From the NCBI GenBank assembly GCA_949361645.1, contig OX442419.1, positions 9,454,976-9,518,975 of the forward strand: a stretch of DNA of 64,000 nucleotides, written 5' to 3'. A program made the position numbers and the translations under genes. The notes under the pieces are model-generated. The model saw only the letters and a program-made list of their open reading frames with translations. It made no database searches and was not told the DNA's origin. Below are positions 56,601 through 64,000 of the stretch, piece after piece. Each line of letters begins with the position of its first letter. Position 1 is the stretch's first letter. The DNA is from Spongilla lacustris (taxonomy: Eukaryota; Porifera; Demospongiae; Spongillida; Spongillidae).

Positions 56601-59600
56601 TGTGTGAGTGCATGTGTGTGTGGGAGGGAAGGATATGTAGTGCATGTGTATACTTACCTTGTGAGGTCTTCGCAAGGTCAGAGGTATAAGCCACCTCTGA
56701 CCTTGCCGATCTGAAATTTAGGAAATAGCCAACATGATAACTGCACTACAAAACAAAGATTAAGTAGTCACTTACCAAACCCCCTGTCTTCACCAGAAAG
56801 ATAAGAGATGGATGTCTGTATGTGTGAGTGCATGTGTGTGTGGGAGGGAAGGATATGTAGTGCATGTGTATACTTACCTTGTGAGGTCTTCGCAAGGTCA
56901 GAGGTATAAGCCACCTCTGACCTTGCCGATCTGAAATTTAGGAAATAGCCAACATGATAACTGCACTACAAAACAAAGATTAAGTAGTCACTTACCAAAC
57001 CCCCAGTCTTCACCAGAAAGATAAGAGATGGATGTCTGTGTGTGTGCGCGCATGTGTGTGTGGGAGGGAAGGATATGTAGTGCATGTGTATACTTACCTT
57101 GTGAGGTCTTCGCAAGATCAGAGGTATAAGCCACCTCTGACCTTGCCGATCTGAAATTTAGGAAATAGCCAACATGATAACTGCACTACAAAACAAAGAT
57201 TAAGTAGTCACTTACCAAACCCCCAGTCTTCACCAGAAAGATAAGAGATGGATGTCTGTGTGTGTGCGTGCATGTGTGTGTGGGAGGGAAGGATATGTAG
57301 TGCATGTGTATACTTACCTTGTGAGGTCTTCGCAAGGTCAGAGGTATAAGCCACCTCTGACCTTGCCGATCTGAAATTTAAGAAATAGCCAACATGATAA
57401 CTGCACTACAAAACAAAGATTAAGTAGTCACTTACCAAACCCCCAGTCTTCACCAGAAAGATAAGAGATGGATGTGTGTATGTGTGCGTGCATGTGTGTG
57501 TGGGAGGGAAGGATATGTAATGCATGTGTATACTTACCTTGTGAGGTCTTCGCAAGGTCAGAGGTATAAGCTACCTCTGACCTTGCCGATCTGAAATTTA
57601 GGAAATAGCCACCATGACAACTGCGCTACAAAACATTACGGCATGCACACATATTGATAATTGGAAGAAAATAATATGAAGAAATAATAAATAAATAGAT
57701 TGAGGATTACAAAAATGAATAAAAGAAAGACCAGAGACAGAATAACTAAAACTAAAGATTAAGTAGTCACTTACCAAACCCCCAGTCTTCACCGCAAGAT
57801 AAGAGATGGATGTGTGCATGTGTGCGTGCATGTGTGTGTGGGAGGGAAGGATATGTAATGCATGTGTATACTTACCTTGTGAGGTCTTCGCAAGGTCAGA
57901 GGTATAAGCTACCTCTGACCTTGCCGATCTGAAATTTAGGAAATAGCCAACATGATAACTGCACTACAAAACAAAGATTAAGTAGTCACTTACCAAACCC
58001 CCTGTCTTCACCAGAAAGATAAGAGATGGATGTCTGTATGTGTGAGTGCATGTGTGTGTGGGAGGGAAGGATATGTAGTGCATGTGTATACTTACCTTGT
58101 GAGGTCTTCCCAAGGTCAGAGGTATAAGCCACCTCTGACCTTGCCGATCTGAAATTTAGGAAATAGCCAACATGATAACTGCACTACAAAACAAAGATTA
58201 AGTAGTCACTTACCAAACCCCCAGTCTTCACCAGAAAGATAAGAGATGGATGTCTGTGTGTGTGCGCGCATGTGTGTGTGGGAGGGAAGGATATGTAGTG
58301 CATGTGTATACTTACCTTGTGAGGTCTTCGCAAGGTCAGAGGTATAAGCCACCTCTGACCTTGCCGATCTGAAATTTAGGAAATAGCCAACATGATAACT
58401 GCACTACAAAACAAAGATTAAGTAGTCACTTACCAAACCCCCAGTCTTCACCAGAAAGATAAGAGATGGATGTGTGTATGTGTGCGTGCATGTGTGTGTG
58501 GGAGGGAAGGATATGTAATGCATGTGTATACTTACCTTGTGAGGTCTTCGCAAGGTCAGAGGTATAAGCTACCTCTGACCTTGCCGATCTGAAATTTAGG
58601 AAATAGCCACCATGATAACTGCGCTACAAAACATTATGGCATGCACACAGATTGATAATTGGAAGAAAATTATATGAAGAAATAATAAATAAATAGATTG
58701 AGGATTACAAAAATGAATAAAAGAAAGACCAGAGACAGAATAACTAAAACTAAAGATTAAGTAGTCACTTACCAAACCCCCAGTCTTCACCGCAAGATAA
58801 GAGATGGATATGTGTATGTGTGCGTGCATGTGTGTGTGGGAGGGAATGATATGTAATGCATGTGTATACTTACCTTGTGAGGTCTTCGCAAGGTCAGAGG
58901 TATAAGCTACCTCTGACCTTGCCGATCTGAAATTTAGGAAATAGCCACCATGACAACTGCGCTACAAAACATTACGGCATGCACACATATTGATAATTGG
59001 AAGAAAATAATATGAAGAAATAATAAATAAATAGATTGAGGATTATAAAAGAAAGACCAGAGACAGAATAACTAAAACTAAAGATTAAGTAGTCACTTAC
59101 CAAACCCCCAGTCTTCACCGCAAGATAAGAGATGGATGTGTGCATGTGTGCGTGCATGTGTGTGTGGGAGGGAAGGATATGTAATGCATGTGTATACTTA
59201 CCTTGTGATGTCTTCGCAAGGTCAGAGGTATAAGCTACCTCTGACCTTGCCGATCTGAAATTTAGGAAATAGCCACCATGACAACTGCGCTACAAAACAT
59301 TACGGCATGCATACATATTGATAATTGGAAGAAAATAATATGAAGAAATAATAAATAAATAGATTGAGGATTACAAAAATCAATAAAAGAAAGACCAGAG
59401 ACAGAATAACTAAAACTAAAGATTAAGTAGTCACTTACCAAACGCCCAGTCTTCACCAGAAAGATAAGAGATGGATGTCTGTGTGTGTGCGTGCATGTGT
59501 GTGTGGGAGGGAAGGATATATAGTGCATGTGTATACTTACCTTGTGAGGTCTTCGCAAGGTCAGAGGTATAAGCCACCTCTGACCTTGCCGATCTGAAAT

Positions 59601-62600
59601 TTAGGAAATAGCCAACATGATAACTGCACTACAAAACAAAGATTAAGTAGTCACTTACCAAACGCCCAGTCTTCACCAGAAAGATAAGAGATGGATGTCT
59701 GTGTGTGTGCGTGCATGTGTGTGTGGGAGGGAAGGATATGTAGTGCATGTGTATACTTACCTTGTGAGGTCTTCGCAAGGTCAGAGGTATAAGCCACCGC
59801 TGACCTTGCCGATCTGAAATTTAGGAAATAGCCAACATGATAACTGCACTACAAAACAAAGATTAAGTAGTCACTTACCAAACCCCCAGTCTTCACCAGA
59901 AAGATAAGAGATGGATGTGTGTATGTGTGCATGCATGTGTGTGTGGGAGGGAAGGATATGTAATGCATGTGTATACTTACCTTGTGAGGTCTTCGCAAGG
60001 TCAGAGGTATAAGCCACCTCTGACCTTGCCGATCTGAAATTTAGGAAATAGCCAACATGATAACTGCACTACAAAACAAAGATTAAGTAGTCACTTACCA
60101 AACCCCCAGTCTTCACCAGAAAGATAAGAGATGGATGTGTGTATGTGTGCGTGCATGTGTGTGTGGGAGGGAAGGATATGTAGTGCATGTGTATACTTAC
60201 CTTGTGAGGTCTTCGCAAGGTCAGAGGTATAAGCTACCTCTGACCTTGCCAATCTGAAATTTAGGAAATAGCCACCATGACAACTGCACTACAAAACATT
60301 ATGGCATGCACAAATATTGATAATTGGAAGAAAATGATATGAAGAAATAATAAATAAATAGATTGAGGATTACAAAAATCAATAAAAGAAAGACCAGAGA
60401 CAGAATAACTAAAACTAAAGATTAAGTAGTCACTTACCAAACCCCCAGTCTTCACCAGAAAGATAAGAGATGGATGTCTGTGTGTGTGCGTGCATGTGTG
60501 TGTGGGTGGGAAGGATATGTAGTGCATGTGTATACTTACCTTGTGAGGTCTTCGCAAGGTCAGAGGTATAAGCCACCTCTGACCTTGCCGATCTGAAATT
60601 TAGGAAATAGCCAACATGATAACTGCACTACAAAACAAAGATTAAGTAGTCACTTACCAAACCCCCAGTCTTCACCAGAAAGATAAGAGATGGATGTCTG
60701 TGTGTGTGCGTGCATGTGTGTGTGGGAGGGAAGGATATGTAGTGCATGTGTATACTTACCTTGTGAGGTCTTCGCAAGGTCAGAGGTATAAGCCACCTCT
60801 GACCTTGCCGATCTGAAATTTAGGAAATAGCCAACATGATAACTGCACTACAAAACAAAGATTAAGTAGTCACTTACCAAACCCCCAGTCTTCACCAGAA
60901 AGATAAGAGATGGATGTGTGTATGTGTGCGTGCATGTGTGTGTGGGAGGGAATGATATGTAATGCATGTGTATACTTACCTTGTGAGGTCTTCACAAGGT
61001 CAGAGGTATAAGCTACCTCTGACCTTGCCGATCTGAAATTTAGGAAATAGCCACCATGACAACTGCGCTACAAAACATTACGGCATGCACACATATTGAT
61101 AATTGGAAGAAAATAATATGAAGAAATAATAAATAAATAGATTGAGGATTACAAAAATGAATAAAAGAAAGACCAGAGACAGAATAACTAAAACTAAAGA
61201 TTAAGTAGTCACTTACCAAACCCCCAGTCTTCACCAGAAAGATAAGAGATGGATGTGTGTATGTGTGCGTGCATGTGTGTGTGGGAGGGAAGGATATGTA
61301 ATGCATGTGTATACTTACCTTGTGAGGTGTTCGCAAGGTCAGAGGTATAAGCTACCTCTGACCTTGCCGATCTGAAATTTAGGAAATAGCCACCATGACA
61401 ACTGCACTACAAAACATTATGGCATGCACAAATATTGATAATTGGAAGAAAATGATATGAAGAAATAATAAATAAATAGATTGAGGATTACAAAAGAAAG
61501 ACCAGAGACAGAATAACTAAAACTAAAGATTAAGTAGTCACTTACCAAACCCCCAGTCTTCACCAGAAAGATAAGAGATGGATGTCTGTGTGTGTGCGTG
61601 CATGTGACTTACCTTGTGAGGTCTTCGCAAGGTCAGAGGTATAAGCCACCTCTGACCTTGCCGATCTGAAATTTAGGAAATAGCCAACATGATAACTGCA
61701 CTACAAAACAAAGATTAAGTAGTCACTTACCAAACCCACAGTCTTTACCAGAAAGATAAGAGATGGATGTCTGTGTGTGTGCGTGCATGTGTGTGTGGGA
61801 GGGAAGGATATGTAGTGCATGTGTATACTTACCTTGTGAGGTCTTCGCAAGGTCAGAGGTATAAGCCACCTCTGACCTTGCCGATCTGAAATTTAGGAAA
61901 TAGCCAACATGATAACTGCACTACAAAACAAAGATTAAGTAGTCACTTACCAAACCCCCAGTCTTCACCAGAAAGATAAGAGATGGATGTGTGTATGTGT
62001 GCGTGCATGTGTGTGTGGGAGGGAATGATATGTAATGCATGTGTATACTTACCTTGTGAGGTCTTCACAAGGTCAGAGGTATAAGCTACCTCTGACCTTG
62101 CCGATCTGAAATTTAGGAAATAGCCACCATGACAACTGCGCTACAAAACATTACGGCATGCACACATATTGATAATTGGAAGAAAATAATATGAAGAAAT
62201 AATAAATAAATAGATTGAGGATTACAAAAATGAATAAAAGAAAGACCAGAGACAGAATAACTAAAACTAAAGATTAAGTAGTCACTTACCAAACCCCCAG
62301 TCTTCACCGCAAGATAAGAGATGGATGTGTGTATGTGTGCGTGCATGTGTGTGTGGGAGGGAAGGATATGTAATGCATGTGTATACTTACCTAGTGAGGT
62401 CCTCGCAAGGTCAGAGGTATAAGCCACCTCTGACCTTGCCGATCTGAAATTTAGGAAATAGCCACCATGACAACTGCACTACAAAACATTATGGCATGCA
62501 CACATATTGATAATTGGAAGAAAATGATATGAAGAAATAATAAATAAATAGATTGAGGATTATAAAAGAAAGACCAGAGACAGAATAACTAAAACTAAAG

Positions 62601-63150
62601 ATTAAGTAGTCACTTGCCAAACCCCCAGTCTTCACCAGAAAGATAAGAGATGGATGTCTGTGTGTGTGCGTGCATGTGTGTGTGGGAGGGAAGGATATAT
62701 AGTGCATGTGTATACCTACCTTGTGAGGTCTTCGCAAGGTCAGAGGTATAAGCCACCTCTGACCTTGCCGATCTGAAATTTAGGAAATAGCCAACATGAT
62801 AACTGCACTACAAAACAAAGATTAAGTAGTCACTTACCAAACCCCCAGTCTTCACCAGAAAGATAAGAGATGGATGTCTGTGTGTGTGTGTGTATGTGTG
62901 TGTGGGAGGGAAGGATATGTAGTGCATGTGTATACTTACCTTGTGAGGTCTTCGCAAGGTCAGAGGTATAAGCCACCTCTGACCTTGCCGATCTGAAATT
63001 TAGGAAATAGCCAACATGATAACTGCACTACAAAACAAAGATTAAGTAGTCACTTACCAAACCCCCAGTCTTCACCAGAAAGATAAGAGATGGATGTGTG
63101 TATGTTTGTGCATGTGTGTGTGGGAGGGAAGGATATGTAATGCATGTGTA
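44640..63150. repeat. Satellite array, ~69 units alternating ~220 and ~340 bp
   Basis: The landmark GAGGTCTTCGCAAGGTCAGAGG recurs about 69 times (e.g. 45005, 45225, 45995, 46215, 46435; last at 62940). Spacings cluster at 220 bp (about 40 intervals) and about 320-343 bp (about 28). The long form has an extra ~118-bp AT-rich segment (GATAATTGGAAGAAAATAAT...GACCAGAGACAGAATAACTA). Every unit contains the hairpin AAGGTCAGAGGT-7 nt-ACCTCTGACCTT and a TGTGTGCGTGCATGTGTGTG microsatellite. Read on the minus strand, each also contains a pyrimidine tract-CAG before ATCGGCAAGG and two strong 5' splice-like sites (CACAAG/GTAAGTAT and GGTTTG/GTAAGTGA). Units differ by a few bases. Shared private variants show larger blocks have duplicated. 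ORFs of 60-107 codons on the minus strand are repeated shadows. Confidence 0.96.
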
Positions 63151-63510
63151 TACTTACCTAGAGATGTCTTCGCAAGGTCAGTGGTCATCGGACGAAAACG
63201 TACGTACGCGTATAGAGGTATAGCTATGCAATTGACGTTACACGCGCGAAATTACATGTACTTATGTCACTTTAGTTATAATGTTGCGTACGAGATAATA
63301 CTTACCTAGAGATGTCTTCGCAAGGTCAGTGGTCATCGGACGAAAACGTACGCACGCGTATAGAGGTATAGGTATGCAATTGATGTTACACGCGCGCGAA
63401 ACTACATGCACGTACTTATAATGTCACTTTAGTCATAATGTTGCGTACAAGATATTACTTACCTAGAGATGTCTTCGCAAGGTCAGTGGTCATCGGACGA
63501 GAACGTATAC
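63151..63510. repeat. Three diverged satellite-related repeats (145-165 bp)
   Basis: CTTACCTAGAGATGTCTTCG followed by CAAGGTCAGTGGTCATCGGA starts at about 63154, 63302 and 63461. It shares the TCTTCGCAAGGTCAG core with the main array but lacks its hairpin partner, and has its own ACACGCGCGAAA segment. On the minus strand each reads ATGACCACTGACCTTGCGAA up to TCTCTAG/GTAAGT, an ATG-led exon-like piece ending in a strong donor. Confidence 0.85.
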
Positions 63511-64000
63511 ATGTATAGCAACGTTAACTATTTACAATTAACTAGTACGTATTAAGTTACGTAGTAATTAAAACAGATGGTCACATGACATCAATTCAAA
63601 ATATAGAAATTGTATACGTAGCGCACAAATGATAATAAGATGACGTGTCTTCACGCACGTGATATATAGCAACTGAATACACAGTCACATATGTTACGTA
63701 GAAGCAATATAAATTACTTTTGTATGAATTTTTCTGTAATGTAAGTTCGTACGCCCACGCATGAGGAAACAACTTCGCGTCAATGGGTTAACATGGCGCA
63801 AAGTGCTCAAAGATTTAAGTCTATCAGTCGTAACAACTTGAAACACGCGTACGCAACCGGTTTGATAGTACGATATATAAAAATAAAGCTTTTAATTTTA
63901 ACTACATTAGCAGCCCGTGCCAAAGCGAAAACGTCTACAAGTAGGTCCCCCCGCCTACCTCACTGATGTCTATAATCGGTGTAACTCACGTGATCCTGTC
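63511..64000. other. No recognisable gene
   Basis: AT-rich with scattered ACGTACG words. If the minus strand of the array is transcribed, its promoter would lie here, but no promoter motif can be supported. Confidence 0.35.

Noticed and set aside
44741..62737. Dozens of 60-107-codon minus-strand ORFs with hydrophobic peptides
   Set aside because: They repeat with each satellite unit, run through the microsatellite and intron-like parts, and end at unit-specific stops.
44640..63150. CRISPR-like array
   Set aside because: Units are identical throughout with no unique spacers; this is a eukaryotic tandem satellite.
1..64000. tRNA or rRNA genes
   Set aside because: Only tRNA-complementary primer-binding sites (14760 and 30615) were seen; no cloverleaf or A/B-box pair was found by eye.

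Overview
The window is eukaryotic, not bacterial. Coding sequence is cut into short exons by GT-AG introns (the clearest are 61 and 48 bp). There are no operons or Shine-Dalgarno sites. Most of the DNA is mobile elements, microsatellites and satellite. The mix of BEL/Pao and Ty3/Gypsy-type LTR elements, a LINE with a restriction-like nuclease end, PIF1-like helicase remnants, MITEs, an HNH_2-like gene and a restriction-nuclease-plus-kinase gene suggests a basal or marine invertebrate. A sponge would fit, but that is inference and no species marker is visible.

Layout. 0-2.4 kb: no gene, one 756-bp TIR element with a 5-bp target duplication, long poly-G runs. 2.4-7.3 kb: minus-strand exons (HNH nuclease, a degenerate HNH copy, a two-exon coiled coil) mixed with minisatellites. 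7.4-9.8 kb: MITEs, including a 1.56-kb nested palindrome. 9.8-14.4 kb: mostly non-coding, with a 3x78-bp repeat and a 0.7-kb CACCCTC-type minisatellite. 14.5-22.5 kb: a Gypsy-type primer-binding site and gag cut off by a 5.2-kb inverted-repeat composite that carries a broken PIF1-like helicase, itself split by a further TIR element. 22.8-24.0 kb: a possible small secreted-protein gene. 24.7-30.8 kb: a nearly complete BEL/Pao retrotransposon (minus strand) with 184-bp LTRs, tRNA-Tyr-type PBS, G17 polypurine tract and an in-frame stop, inserted in a TACA tract. 31.6-34.5 kb: an uninterrupted (TACA)726 array. 36.5-38.1 kb: the best host gene, a predicted PD-(D/E)XK-like nuclease fused to a kinase-like domain. 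38.6-39.6 kb: PWWP-domain exons. 40.0-41.8 kb: a polypurine tract. 41.8-43.2 kb: a dead LINE. 43.3-44.3 kb: exons of a P5-type ATPase lacking the phosphorylation-site region. 44.6-63.1 kb: about 69 copies of a satellite whose units alternate between about 220 and 340 bp, each with a 12-bp hairpin and two exon-like 5' splice sites on the minus strand. 63.1-63.5 kb: three diverged relatives of that unit. 63.5-64 kb: nothing recognised.

The genes do not form an evident pathway. The region reads as a transposon-rich, satellite-rich block with a few host or host-derived genes. Most remarkable are the exon-like satellite array, the nuclease-kinase gene, the nested palindromes, and the pure 2.9-kb tetranucleotide array.
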